Of a DNA stretch of 64,000 bases, positions 12,600 to 23,121 are shown piece after piece. The translations under genes were made by a program, and so were the position numbers. Source of the stretch: Brevundimonas poindexterae (GTDB lineage Bacteria > Pseudomonadota > Alphaproteobacteria > Caulobacterales > Caulobacteraceae); the NCBI RefSeq assembly GCF_020524625.1, contig NZ_JAIVLL010000001.1:620001-684000 (forward strand). The letters are read 5' to 3'. Position 1 is the stretch's first letter; each line of letters starts with the position of its first letter. A model generated the notes under the pieces. That model was not told where the DNA came from, ran no database searches, and worked only from the letters and a program-made list of their open reading frames with translations.

Positions 12600-14192
12600 T
12601 TACTCCGCGACCGGCAGTTTCTTGGGCTTGGCGACCTTCAGCCACCAGGCCAGTCCCACCTGCGCGACCAGAACGGCCGACAGCATGGAGGTGAAGACGC
12701 CGATCGACAGCGTCCAGGCGAAGCCGCGCACCGGGCCCGCCCCGAAGAAGAACATGATGATCGCCGCCACCAGCGTCGTCAGGTTGGCGTCGACGATGGT
12801 GCCCATGGCCTTGTTGAAGCCGGCGTCCAGCGAGGCGATCACGCTGCGCCCCTGTCGGGCCTCGTCACGCATCCGCTCATAGATCAGAACGTTGGCGTCC
12901 ACGGCCACGGCAAAGGTCAGGATCAGACCCGCGATACCGGGAAGCGTCAGCGTCGCCTGGGTCATCGACATGGCCGCGAGGATCAGGAGGCCGTTCAGAA
13001 CCAGACCGATCACCGAAATGCCGCCGAACAGCACGCCATAGGCCAGGAACATGAAGACCACGATCACGACAAAGCCCAGCGCCGTGGCCCGCATGCCGCG
13101 ATCCACGGCATCCTTGCCCAGCTCGGCGGTCACGGTCCGGCGCTCCTCGACCTTCAGCGGCGCCGGCAGGGCCCCGCCGTTCAGCAGGCTGACCATTTCC
13201 GAGGCCGAGGCGATTGAATAATTGCCCTCGATGACGCCCGAGCCGCCGAGGATGGCGCTGCGGATCACCGGGGCGGAAATCACCTTGCCGTCCAGAATGA
13301 TGGCGAACCGGCGTCCGATGTTCGAGGCCGTCGCCTCACCAAAGCGACGGGCGCCTTGGCTGTCGAAGTTGAAGCCGATGGCCGTCTGGCCATTCTGGTC
13401 CTGGGTCACAAAGGCCCGGGTCAGGTTCTCGCCCGACACCAGAATGCGGCGCTTGACCAAGAGCGGTGTGCCCAGCTCGTCCTGCATCAGCACGGCATCG
13501 GGCGGCACCCGGCCCTGCAGGGCATCTTCGATGCTGTTGCTTTCATCCACCATCTGGAAGGTCAGTTGCGCCGTCTGGCCAATCACCCGCTCCAGCTCGG
13601 CGGGATCGCTCTCGCCGGGGGCCTGAATGACGATGCGGTCCGCGCCCTGGCGCGTGATCGACGGCTCCCGCGTGCCCAGGCTGTCGATCCGGCGGCGCAC
13701 CACCTCGATCGACTGGGTCACGGCATCCGGCCCCATGCTGTTCAGGGCCGCGTCGGTAAAGGCCACCCGCAGGCGGTTGCCCGACAGACGGTTCAGCTGC
13801 CGGTCCGGCACGCCGCCGGCCGAGGTCCGTCCCACCACGTCGCGCAGGGCGGCAAAGGCTTTGTCCACGTCCGCATCGCTGGCCAAGGTGACAACGACGC
13901 CCGCATCCTCGGTCTGCATCGAGACCGGCGTGATCTGGGCCTCACCCAGCGCCTGACGGACGTCCTCGACCGTATTGCCGACCCGCTTGGACTGCATCTC
14001 GGTCACATCGACCTCGAGCAGCAGATAGGACCCGCCCTGAAGGTCGAGGCCCAGATTCAGCGTATTCTTGGGCAGGAAGCCGGGCAGCGCGTCGCGCTGG
14101 GCCGGCGTCAGCAGATTGGGGTAGGCGAACAGCAGTCCGAACGCCAGGGACAGAGCCAGAAGGATCACCTTCCAGCGCGACAGATGGATCAT
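12600..14192 (-). CDS. secD: protein translocase subunit SecD
   Basis: Partner of SecF in proton-driven completion of protein export. About 530 residues: a first membrane helix, NLGLDLQGGSYLLLEVDV, a large periplasmic domain with GREPSITRQGADRIVIQ-type sequence, and a C-terminal RND bundle with ATLTLPGIAGLILTFAVAVD followed by DANVLIYERMRDE. The start at 14192 (MIHLSRWK) gives the expected N-terminal anchor. An in-frame extension to 14273 is Arg/Pro-rich, overlaps the yajC region and is rejected. Confidence 0.97.
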   Translation of the reverse strand: MIHLSRWKVILLALSLAFGLLFAYPNLLTPAQRDALPGFLPKNTLNLGLDLQGGSYLLLEVDVTEMQSKRVGNTVEDVRQALGEAQITPVSMQTEDAGVVVTLASDADVDKAFAALRDVVGRTSAGGVPDRQLNRLSGNRLRVAFTDAALNSMGPDAVTQSIEVVRRRIDSLGTREPSITRQGADRIVIQAPGESDPAELERVIGQTAQLTFQMVDESNSIEDALQGRVPPDAVLMQDELGTPLLVKRRILVSGENLTRAFVTQDQNGQTAIGFNFDSQGARRFGEATASNIGRRFAIILDGKVISAPVIRSAILGGSGVIEGNYSIASASEMVSLLNGGALPAPLKVEERRTVTAELGKDAVDRGMRATALGFVVIVVFMFLAYGVLFGGISVIGLVLNGLLILAAMSMTQATLTLPGIAGLILTFAVAVDANVLIYERMRDEARQGRSVIASLDAGFNKAMGTIVDANLTTLVAAIIMFFFGAGPVRGFAWTLSIGVFTSMLSAVLVAQVGLAWWLKVAKPKKLPVAE

Positions 14193-14220
14193 GGTTCGCT
14201 TCCCCGAAGGCCGGCCCTGG

Positions 14221-14577
14221 TCAGGCCTTGGCGCTCTTGGCCTTACGTTCGATGGCCGGAGCGGTGCGGCCACGCACCTCGGTGATCATCGTCTTGACGA
14301 CCCGCACGTTCACGCCCTGGGCGATCTCGGCCATGACTTCCTCGGCCTCGACCCGCGTCACCTTGGCGATCATGCCGCTCGACAGCACGATGGTGTCGCC
14401 GCGCTTGACCGAGGACACCAGCTCCTGGTGCGCCTTCATCCGCTTCTGCTGCGGCCGGATCAGCAGGAAGTAGAACAGGACGAAGATGGCGACGAACGGC
14501 AGAAAGTTCACCAGCAGCGGCAGGATGCCGCCGTCGGCCGCCACGGCCATCAGCAGGATGGGGTCTTGGTCTGTCAT
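14221..14577 (-). CDS. yajC: preprotein translocase accessory subunit YajC
   Basis: 118 residues. A single N-terminal membrane helix (ILPLLVNFLPFVAIFVLFYF) is followed at once by LLIRPQQKRMKAHQELV, the hallmark of YajC, and a small soluble domain with RGDTIVLSSGMIAKV. YajC associates with SecDF in the inner membrane. The gene lies just before secD in the same direction, the standard order. The start MTDQDPILL at 14577 is preferred to an upstream in-frame ATG. Confidence 0.95.
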   Translation of the reverse strand: MTDQDPILLMAVAADGGILPLLVNFLPFVAIFVLFYFLLIRPQQKRMKAHQELVSSVKRGDTIVLSSGMIAKVTRVEAEEVMAEIAQGVNVRVVKTMITEVRGRTAPAIERKAKSAKA

Positions 14578-14685
14578 GGTTTCTCCCGGCACGGATCGTT
14601 GTCCGGCCACATGTCTCGAATGTGGCGCGGAACCTAGGGGGCCGGACGCCTGAATGCAACGGACCTCAGGGCCCGCGAACGCGAC

Positions 14686-15696
14686 TTATCGCGGCAGTTG
14701 CGTCACGGGGTCCAGCGGCACCGGCTGATCGCCCTGCATGCGCCACACCTCAAAGTGGATCGAGGGGCGTCCGTCACCGGCTGTATCGCCCACGGTGCCC
14801 AGTTGCTGACCGGCCTCGACGTCATCACCTTCGCGCACCAGGGCCGAGCCCAGATGGCCATAGACCGTCCGCCAGCCGTCCCGGTGCAGCACCAGCACCG
14901 TCAGCCCCTGCCCCGGCAAGGTGTCGCCGACATAGCCGACCCGTCCGGCGGCCGAGGCCCGGACCGGCTCGCCCAGCGGCGCGCCGATATTGATGCCGTT
15001 GTTGCGCTCGCCCATGCCGACGGGGCCGAAGCGGCGCAGGATCTCGCCCCGCAACGGCCAGTCCAGCGGCCCGTTGCGCGCGGTCGATCCGCTGGCGATG
15101 GGCGGCATGGGGGCATTGCCCGAGGGCGGCGGCGGCGGGGGCGGCAGGGCACCGGACGGCACGCGCACCCCGGTGGGTGAAGGCCCGGTGGCATAGGGGT
15201 CGCGGCCCGAATCCACGGCGGAGTCCGGCAGCACCACATCGGCGCCGACGCTGAGCGCCGCACGCGGACCCAGATCATTCATCTCGATCAGCACCTGAAT
15301 GGGGGTCAGGAACCGGCGGCCGATCCCCGACAGGGTGTCGCCCGGCTGCACCGTATAGCGCGCACCCGCCACCCGGCTGACCGGTAGCGGCTCGAGTGCG
15401 GGCGGAGGCGGCACCTCTGCTTCAGGGGGCGGCGGGAGCGTGCCGGTTGTATCCAGCGCCCCGCCCTCGATCTCGCCCCGCGGCGCGGTCGAGCCGTATT
15501 CCACCGCGGGCGGCAGGCCGGCTTCGCGGGCCGGCGGCGGGGCCTCGTTCGGGCCGACGACCCGCACCCCGGTCGGGTTGACTGGCATGGGCCGCGTCGA
15601 ATAGCGCGGCTCGCTGGGATAGCTGGCACAGGCCGCCATGGTCATCATACCCATGGCCAAAGCCAGAAGGGTCATCCCCTGACGGATGCTCACCAT
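14686..15696 (-). CDS. nlpD: LysM/LytM lipoprotein, NlpD-like amidase activator
   Basis: 336-residue lipoprotein. The signal peptide ends in the lipobox MAAC, followed by a Pro-rich linker, a LysM domain that binds peptidoglycan (YTVQPGDTLSGIGRRF), a second Pro/Gly linker and a C-terminal LytM (peptidase M23) domain. The zinc site is degraded: the usual HxGxD reads NNGIN and the last HxH reads SIH. It is therefore probably not a hydrolase but an activator of cell-wall amidases during division, as for NlpD and EnvC. Its place after surE and pcm matches the surE-pcm-nlpD order of many proteobacteria. Confidence 0.88.
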   Translation of the reverse strand: MVSIRQGMTLLALAMGMMTMAACASYPSEPRYSTRPMPVNPTGVRVVGPNEAPPPAREAGLPPAVEYGSTAPRGEIEGGALDTTGTLPPPPEAEVPPPPALEPLPVSRVAGARYTVQPGDTLSGIGRRFLTPIQVLIEMNDLGPRAALSVGADVVLPDSAVDSGRDPYATGPSPTGVRVPSGALPPPPPPPSGNAPMPPIASGSTARNGPLDWPLRGEILRRFGPVGMGERNNGINIGAPLGEPVRASAAGRVGYVGDTLPGQGLTVLVLHRDGWRTVYGHLGSALVREGDDVEAGQQLGTVGDTAGDGRPSIHFEVWRMQGDQPVPLDPVTQLPR

Positions 15697-15818
15697 CGCC
15701 TGTCTCCTCTCGGTCCCGATTCCTCAGCCCCCGGTGTGCCCCGGCGCGGCCCCCAAGCCAACCCGCCAAACCGCGCCAAAATGGGGCGCCAAGGTTAACA
15801 GCCCCCGGAAATCCGGCG

Positions 15819-16463
15819 TCAGCCTTCCTTCGCCGTGCCCTCGACCAGCGGCACAAAGCGCACCTCCGTCAGGCTCTCACGGTGGAAGGAACCGTCGGGC
15901 TGGCCGACATAGCGGTTCAGCATCTGCACCGACGTCCGCCCCACCGGACACACCAGAATCCCGCCCGGCTTCAGCTGTTTCAGCAGTTCCGTCGGCTCGT
16001 GCGGCGCGGCCGCCGTCACCATGATGCGGTCAAAGGGCGCCTGTTCGGGCCAGCCCATGCCGCCGTCGCCATGCCGGGTGATGACATTGTCGATCTGCAG
16101 GGTCTTCAGCTTCGCCTCGGCCTCGTTCAGCAGGCTGCGATAGCGCTCGACCGAATAGACATAGCGTGCCAGCCGGCTCAGCACCGCGCACTGATAGCCA
16201 CTGCCCGTGCCGATCTCGAGCACCCGGTGGCGCGGCTGCACCTCCAGCGCCTGGGTCATCAGGCCGACGATATAGGGCTGGCTGATCGTCTGGGCACAGT
16301 CGATCGGCAAGGCCTGGTCCTCCCAGGCCTGATCGAGGAATTTCTCGTGCACGAAGACCGCGCGGTCGATTGATTCCATCGCCGCAAGCACGCGGGGATC
16401 GGTCACCCCCTGCTGCCGCAGGCCCAGGATCAGCCGCCCCGCCCGATCGTCGTTCAGCTTCAT
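15819..16463 (-). CDS. pcm: protein-L-isoaspartate O-methyltransferase
   Basis: Repairs isomerised Asp/Asn in aged proteins by methylating L-isoaspartyl groups with S-adenosylmethionine. 214 residues, normal length. The family's SQPYIVGLMTQAL block and the SAM motif VLEIGTGSGYQCAVLSRLA are clear, as is FDRIMVTAAAP. The start overlaps the surE stop by four bases (ATGA), indicating coupled translation in the surE-pcm pair. Downstream comes the NlpD-like gene. Confidence 0.96.
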   Translation of the reverse strand: MKLNDDRAGRLILGLRQQGVTDPRVLAAMESIDRAVFVHEKFLDQAWEDQALPIDCAQTISQPYIVGLMTQALEVQPRHRVLEIGTGSGYQCAVLSRLARYVYSVERYRSLLNEAEAKLKTLQIDNVITRHGDGGMGWPEQAPFDRIMVTAAAPHEPTELLKQLKPGGILVCPVGRTSVQMLNRYVGQPDGSFHRESLTEVRFVPLVEGTAKEG

Positions 16464-17245
16464 CCCACCGTCCTCGGGACCGCCCCGCCCAGCACACCCT
16501 TCAGGTCATGCATACTCGGCCGGTGGGTCAGGTCGATGTGCAGCGGCGTCACCGAGATCCGCCCCTCGTCCATGGCGCGCAGGTCGGTGCCGGGGGCGTG
16601 GTCCTGCTTCTCGCCACGGAAGCTCATCCAGTAGTAGTCCCGCCCGCGCAGGTCGGTGCGCTTGACCGCGTGCATCTCGCCGATCTGACGGAAGCCCTGG
16701 CGGGTCACCTCGACCTCGGTCACCGCCTCGGGCGCGCGGGCGGGGAAGTTGATGTTCCACATCACCCCCTCGTGCCACTCCTGCGCCATCAGCCGCGACA
16801 GTATCGGCGGCGCATGCGTCTCGGCGGTCTCCCAGTGCGCCGTCACCTCATCGTGGAAGCGCTCAAGGCTCTGAGACAGGGCGATCGAGCGGATGCCGAA
16901 CGCCATCCCCTGCAGGGCGCCGGCCACCGTGCCGGAATAGGAGCAATCCTCGCCGACATTGTGCCCGCGATTGACCCCCGACAGCACCAGATCGGGCCGC
17001 TCGGGCATCAGATCATTGACCGCCAGCACCACACAGTCGGTCGGCGTGCCGGTCACGGCGAACCGCTTGTCGCCCATCCGGTTGACCCGCAGCGGCTCGG
17101 TCAGGGTGATGCCGCGCCCCTTGCCCGATTGTTCGACCGCCGGCGCACAGATCCACACATCGTCCGACAGGGTCCGCGCGATCCGCTCCAGACAGGCCAG
17201 ACCCTCCGCCTCGATCCCGTCGTCATTGGTCAGAAGAATACGCAT
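16460..17245 (-). CDS. surE: 5'/3'-nucleotidase SurE
   Basis: Stationary-phase survival nucleotidase and polyphosphatase. About 261 residues. It opens with MRILLTNDDGIEAEGL, holding the paired Asp of the metal site, and carries the signature LVLSGVNRGHNVGEDCSYSG. The start at 17245 matches the family N-terminus; an in-frame extension to 17311 overlaps the lipoprotein gene and is not conserved in type. It is coupled to pcm through a four-base overlap. Confidence 0.96.
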   Translation of the reverse strand: MRILLTNDDGIEAEGLACLERIARTLSDDVWICAPAVEQSGKGRGITLTEPLRVNRMGDKRFAVTGTPTDCVVLAVNDLMPERPDLVLSGVNRGHNVGEDCSYSGTVAGALQGMAFGIRSIALSQSLERFHDEVTAHWETAETHAPPILSRLMAQEWHEGVMWNINFPARAPEAVTEVEVTRQGFRQIGEMHAVKRTDLRGRDYYWMSFRGEKQDHAPGTDLRAMDEGRISVTPLHIDLTHRPSMHDLKGVLGGAVPRTVG

Positions 17246-17261
17246 CAGATGGGACTCAACC

Positions 17262-19335
<2,074 letters not shown>

Positions 19336-19386
19336 ACCATGTCCTGGCAGACGCCCTCCGCGCTTTGCCGTAGTCTCTCCGAATCC

Positions 19387-21240
19387 ATGCCCATCCGCCG
19401 CCTCCCCCCCGAGACCGTCAACCGCATCGCCGCCGGCGAGGTGGTCGAGCGCCCGGCCAGTGCCGTCAAGGAGCTGGTCGAGAACGCCCTCGATGCCGGC
19501 GCCACCCGCATCGAGGTCCAGATCGAGGGCGGCGGCCTGACCCGCATCCTGGTCGCCGACGACGGCCACGGCATGGCCCCGGACCAGCTGGAACTGGCCA
19601 TCGAGCGCCACGCGACCTCCAAGCTGGAGCCCGACGACGCAGGCGATGTCGACCTGCTGCGTATCTCCACCCTCGGCTTTCGCGGCGAGGCCCTGCCCTC
19701 CATCGGTTCGGTCGCCCGGCTGACGCTGACCAGCCGCCCGGCCGCCGGCGGCGACGCCCATGCCCTGCGCGTCGAGGGCGGGCGCGTCACCCCGCCCGGC
19801 CCCGCCGCCTTCCCCGGCCCGCACGGCACCCGGGTCGAGGTGCGCGACCTGTTCTATGCCACCCCCGCCCGGCTCAAGTTCATGAAGTCCGAGCGCGCCG
19901 AGGCCATGGCCATCGCCGAGGAGCTGCGCCGTCAGGCCATGGCGCACGAGGCCGTCACCTTCGCGCTGGACGTCGAGGGCCGCTCCGTCCTGCGCCTGCC
20001 CGCCGAACATCCGGGCGACGAAGGCCGCCTGCGCCGTTTGGCCGCCATCCTCGGCCGCGATTTCGAGGCCAATGCCCTGCTGGTCGACCACACCCGCGAC
20101 GAGGTCCGCCTCAGCGGCTATGCGGGCCTGCCCACCTATTCGCGCGGCAACGGCCAACACCAGTATCTGTTCGTCAACGGCCGCCCGGTGAAGGACCGCC
20201 TGCTGCAGGGCGCCCTGCGCGGGGCCTATGCCGACTTCCTCGCCCGCGACCGCCACCCCGCCGCCGTCCTGTTCCTCGAGGTCGATCCGCTCAAGGTCGA
20301 CGTCAACGTTCACCCGGCCAAGTCGGAGGTCCGCTTCCGCGACGCCGCCCTGGTGCGTGGCCTGATCGTCGGCGGCCTGCGCCACTCCCTCGCCGCCGCC
20401 GGCCACCGCGCCTCGACCACCGTCGCCGATCAGGCCCTCACCGGCTTCACCCCCCACAGCGGCATCGGCCCCGCGCCCGCGAGCGCCGCCCCGTCCGCCA
20501 CCGGCTGGAGCGGCTGGACCGGCTGGAGCTCCGCCGCGGCGGCCGCCCAGACCATCCCCGGCCTCCACGACCGCAGCGCCCGCGTCGAGCCAGAGCGCTC
20601 CCCTACTGCCTACGCCCTACTGCCTACTGCCCCGCAGGCTCCCGAGCCTGCGGACATCGACCTCCCCCTCGGCGTCGCCCGGGGCCAGCTGCACGGCACC
20701 TATATCGTCGCCCAGACCCGTGACGGCCTGGTCCTCGTCGACCAGCACGCCGCCCACGAGCGCCTCGTCTATGAGCGGATGAAGGCCCAGATGGCCGAGG
20801 GCGGCGTCACGCGGCAGGCCCTGCTGGTGCCCGAGGTGGTCGAGCTGGACCCCGCCGAGGCCGAGCGCGTCACTGACCGCGCCGGCGAACTGGCCGAGCT
20901 GGGTCTGGTGGTCGAACCCTTCGGCGCCGGCGCCGTCCTGGTCCGCGAAGTCCCCGCCCTGCTCGGCCGCGTCGATGCCGCCGGCCTGGTGCGCGACATC
21001 GCCGACGACCTCTCCGAACACGGCGCGGCGCTTGCCCTCAAGGAACGCCTCGGCGAGGTCTGCGGCACCATGGCCTGCCACGGCAGCGTCCGCGCCGGCC
21101 GGGTGCTGTCAGGGCCCGAGATGAACGCCCTCCTCCGCCAGATGGAAGCGACGCCGCACTCCGGCCAGTGCAACCACGGCCGCCCGACCTACGTGGAGCT
21201 CAAGCTGGCCGATCTGGAGAAGCTGTTCGGGAGACGGTGA
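19387..21240 (+). CDS. mutL: DNA mismatch repair endonuclease MutL
   Basis: About 617 residues. The N-terminal GHKL ATPase has [14 protein letters not shown] and [12 protein letters not shown], followed by the transducer block [15 protein letters not shown]. The C-terminal dimerisation domain carries [12 protein letters not shown], a match to the DQHA(X)2E(X)4E nicking site, plus CHGSVRAGR and CNHGRPT. This MutL is therefore predicted to cut DNA itself, as expected where MutH is absent. The start [12 protein letters not shown] at 19387 is the family start; the frame upstream runs through a repeat. The linker holds an odd repeat-and-palindrome insertion near 20.60-20.65 kb. Confidence 0.97.
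   Translation: MPIRRLPPETVNRIAAGEVVERPASAVKELVENALDAGATRIEVQIEGGGLTRILVADDGHGMAPDQLELAIERHATSKLEPDDAGDVDLLRISTLGFRGEALPSIGSVARLTLTSRPAAGGDAHALRVEGGRVTPPGPAAFPGPHGTRVEVRDLFYATPARLKFMKSERAEAMAIAEELRRQAMAHEAVTFALDVEGRSVLRLPAEHPGDEGRLRRLAAILGRDFEANALLVDHTRDEVRLSGYAGLPTYSRGNGQHQYLFVNGRPVKDRLLQGALRGAYADFLARDRHPAAVLFLEVDPLKVDVNVHPAKSEVRFRDAALVRGLIVGGLRHSLAAAGHRASTTVADQALTGFTPHSGIGPAPASAAPSATGWSGWTGWSSAAAAAQTIPGLHDRSARVEPERSPTAYALLPTAPQAPEPADIDLPLGVARGQLHGTYIVAQTRDGLVLVDQHAAHERLVYERMKAQMAEGGVTRQALLVPEVVELDPAEAERVTDRAGELAELGLVVEPFGAGAVLVREVPALLGRVDAAGLVRDIADDLSEHGAALALKERLGEVCGTMACHGSVRAGRVLSGPEMNALLRQMEATPHSGQCNHGRPTYVELKLADLEKLFGRR
20601..20653 (+). repeat. direct repeat plus perfect palindrome inside the mutL linker
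   Basis: CCCTACTGCCTA occurs twice (20601-20612 and 20615-20626) and is followed by CCGCAGGCTC-cc-GAGCCTGCGG (20632-20653), a perfect 10-bp inverted repeat. The block is in frame and encodes roughly [18 protein letters not shown] in the disordered linker between the two MutL domains. Confidence 0.8.
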
Positions 21241-21329
21241 GGGAGCCTTGAGCCATGGAGCGACTCGGCCCAAAGTCCGTTAGGCTTTCCTTAGTAGTAT
21301 TTGCTGGTCGTCGCGCGCGAATCAGCTAA

Positions 21330-21575
21330 GATATACCTTGCCTTGGGACAAGTCGGGCCCAAGGGGACCAGGTTAATGGACGCAAGGACGATCTTCGCCG
21401 AGGCGAGGAGCAACTTGCACCAGATCGCGGATTGCCCGGTGGGCATGATGAGGTCTCCATGACCGGCGTCACGAGTATACGCCAGAATGTTACTGCCGTG
21501 GCTGGCTTAGGCCAGAACATTGTCGTGAATGCAGCCGGGGGAACGCGAGGGTTGAACGGCACCCGCCCCCGGCGC
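21330..21575 (+). ncRNA. candidate structured RNA upstream of and overlapping the RT 5' end
   Basis: Hairpins follow one another: CCTTGGG/CCCAAGG (21341-21364), TGCCC/GGGCA (21433-21445), a nested AATGTT/AACATT with inner CTGGC-ttag-GCCAG (21486-21521), and an 8-bp GCCGGGGG/CCCCCGGC stem (21534-21573) with an inner GGGT/ACCC pair. Some defence-associated RTs have a partner noncoding RNA at this place. The boundaries are a guess and no covariance evidence is available. If it is real, the RT start may lie downstream of 21459. Confidence 0.35.
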
Positions 21576-22877
21576 GTAACGCAGCGGAAACTCAAGGTTC
21601 GCAGTTACACCCATTTCGATGACCCATTAGAGCAGTCAGCTCTGGACGCTTTGGTGCTCACTCCCGAACGCGTCGAACGCAATCCATTCCTTCCGCTTCT
21701 CGGTTACGAGAAGACGACGCGGAAGATCGACTTCGATGTGTTCCCACCTCTCCCAAAAGAGAAATCACGCGCCATCCGATACGCGGGGCACATGGATTCC
21801 GCCATCTACGCCACTTATGCCTTCGATCTGGGCGACCGGTACGAGGCGATCCTTAGTGAGCGCGATATCGGCGACTGCGTCTTGGCCTACAGAGGGGGCA
21901 TTGGATACAATGTCCCTTTCGCGAAGTCCCTTTTTGATGAGATTCGAAATCGCGGAGATTGCTGGGTCGTCTGCCTCGATCTTTCAAAGTTTTTCGGCAA
22001 CCTTCAGCACAATGTCTTGCGAACTCGGTTGGCGACAGTCTTGGGTTGCGATCATCTTCCGGCCGATTGGTACGCCATCTTTCGCCGGCTCACGCGGTAC
22101 GAACACGTTGACGCCAAGGCTCTTGAGGCTCGCTTAGGAAAGCCCAAGGGCAAGCGCATCTGTGGGATAGACGCCTTCCGCGATGCGGTCCGCCCCCTAA
22201 TCCGTCGCAACGAAACGGGCCGGGGTATCCCTCAAGGAACACCTCTCTCCGGCCTCCTCGCCAATATCTACATGCTAGAGTTCGATGAAGCATTGCGTCG
22301 CTGGCTGAGCGAGCATGGCGGCTCTTACCGGCGCTATAGCGATGACATTGCTGTGGTGCTGCCATCACCGGACTTGGAGGCCGAATTCAGCTCATTCATC
22401 AAGGCGAAAGCTGATGCTATTGGACTTGAATTCAACGATAGCAAGACTTGCAGAACTCGGTTCATACGCGAGGGTAAACGCCTGACGTCTGACGGTGACG
22501 AGCTCCAATACTTAGGGTTCACCTTCGATGGAACGGATATCCGCATCCGGCCGCAGAGCATTAAAGCCTTCTATGCGCGGATGAAGAGGAATTTGCGACG
22601 CTACATCAAAGCGGCGAAACGAAAGGACATCGCGTCGAGCCAGATTCGTAAACGTGTTCTCATCGGTCGCTTTACTCACTGGGGTGATAATCGAAATTTC
22701 GTTCAATACGCATACCGTGCCGCGCGTGAGCTGAAGTCTCCAGCAATCCGCCGACAGTTGCGTAACCACGTAGGCATCTTCGATCGATATTGGGCGCAGA
22801 TGATAGGGAAGTTCTATCCCTCACTAGCCGAGTCGGTTTCGTCATCCGTCAACTTGGGAGCTGAAAATGTCGAATAG
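21459..22877 (+). CDS. orphan reverse transcriptase, probable defence-type (DRT/UG-like)
   Basis: 472 residues from the ATG at 21459. RT palm motifs are intact: CLDLSKFF (172-179, catalytic Asp174), GIPQGTPLSGLLANIYM (256-272), YSDDIAVV (293-300, catalytic Asp295/296), FNDSKT and QYLGF (350-354). There is no maturase or HNH domain as in group II intron RTs, and no NAxxH or VTG signs of retron RTs. The block RAIRYAGHMDSAIYATYA with AYRGG resembles my memory of antiviral 'unknown group' RTs such as Drt2; the exact class is unsure. GC content and codon use are visibly lower than in mutL and the phosphatase gene on either side, so it was probably acquired. An in-frame TTG at 21432, or GTG 21525 and TTG 21552, are other possible starts. 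The stop overlaps the next gene by 11 bases. Confidence 0.85.
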   Translation: MTGVTSIRQNVTAVAGLGQNIVVNAAGGTRGLNGTRPRRVTQRKLKVRSYTHFDDPLEQSALDALVLTPERVERNPFLPLLGYEKTTRKIDFDVFPPLPKEKSRAIRYAGHMDSAIYATYAFDLGDRYEAILSERDIGDCVLAYRGGIGYNVPFAKSLFDEIRNRGDCWVVCLDLSKFFGNLQHNVLRTRLATVLGCDHLPADWYAIFRRLTRYEHVDAKALEARLGKPKGKRICGIDAFRDAVRPLIRRNETGRGIPQGTPLSGLLANIYMLEFDEALRRWLSEHGGSYRRYSDDIAVVLPSPDLEAEFSSFIKAKADAIGLEFNDSKTCRTRFIREGKRLTSDGDELQYLGFTFDGTDIRIRPQSIKAFYARMKRNLRRYIKAAKRKDIASSQIRKRVLIGRFTHWGDNRNFVQYAYRAARELKSPAIRRQLRNHVGIFDRYWAQMIGKFYPSLAESVSSSVNLGAENVE

Positions 22878-23121
22878 GCAAATGGAAGAAGCAGCAGAGC
22901 AGCGTTTAAGCTCGTACATTGCTCAGCAGCTTGGTGTGTCAATTGACGCGCTGGACGAACACCCATTCCAGATTGAAGAGAACGCCAGCGACGACGGGAT
23001 AATTTATAGCTGGCGCATCCTGTGGGATGACACGCCTCCCGAAGGCGTAACGACTTACGGTGCTCCCAAAGCACTTTGGTCCGAAATCCATCCTGCCGAT
23101 GAAAGTGACGTTGAGAGTTAA
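22867..23121 (+). CDS. small acidic protein coupled to the reverse transcriptase
   Basis: 84 residues, strongly acidic, opening MSNRQMEEAAEQRLSSYIAQ (helical) and continuing with Trp-rich beta-like sequence (YSWRILWDD, ALWSEIHP) and an acidic tail. The ATG lies 11 bases before the RT stop, so the two are probably translated together. The low GC matches the RT and not the flanks. No family is recognised. It could be an RT partner, regulator, antitoxin-like brake or effector; the sequence does not decide. The phosphatase gene starts within its last 23 bases. Confidence 0.65.
   Translation: MSNRQMEEAAEQRLSSYIAQQLGVSIDALDEHPFQIEENASDDGIIYSWRILWDDTPPEGVTTYGAPKALWSEIHPADESDVES

Noticed and set aside
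11447..13217. Long plus-strand frames opposite secF and secD
   Set aside because: Composition is that of the complement of coding DNA (Gln/His/Asp-rich) and no start or ribosome site stands out.
21459..22877. Retron RT or group II intron RT
   Set aside because: No retron NAxxH or VTG signs, no maturase or HNH domain, and no intron-like 5' or 3' ends were seen.
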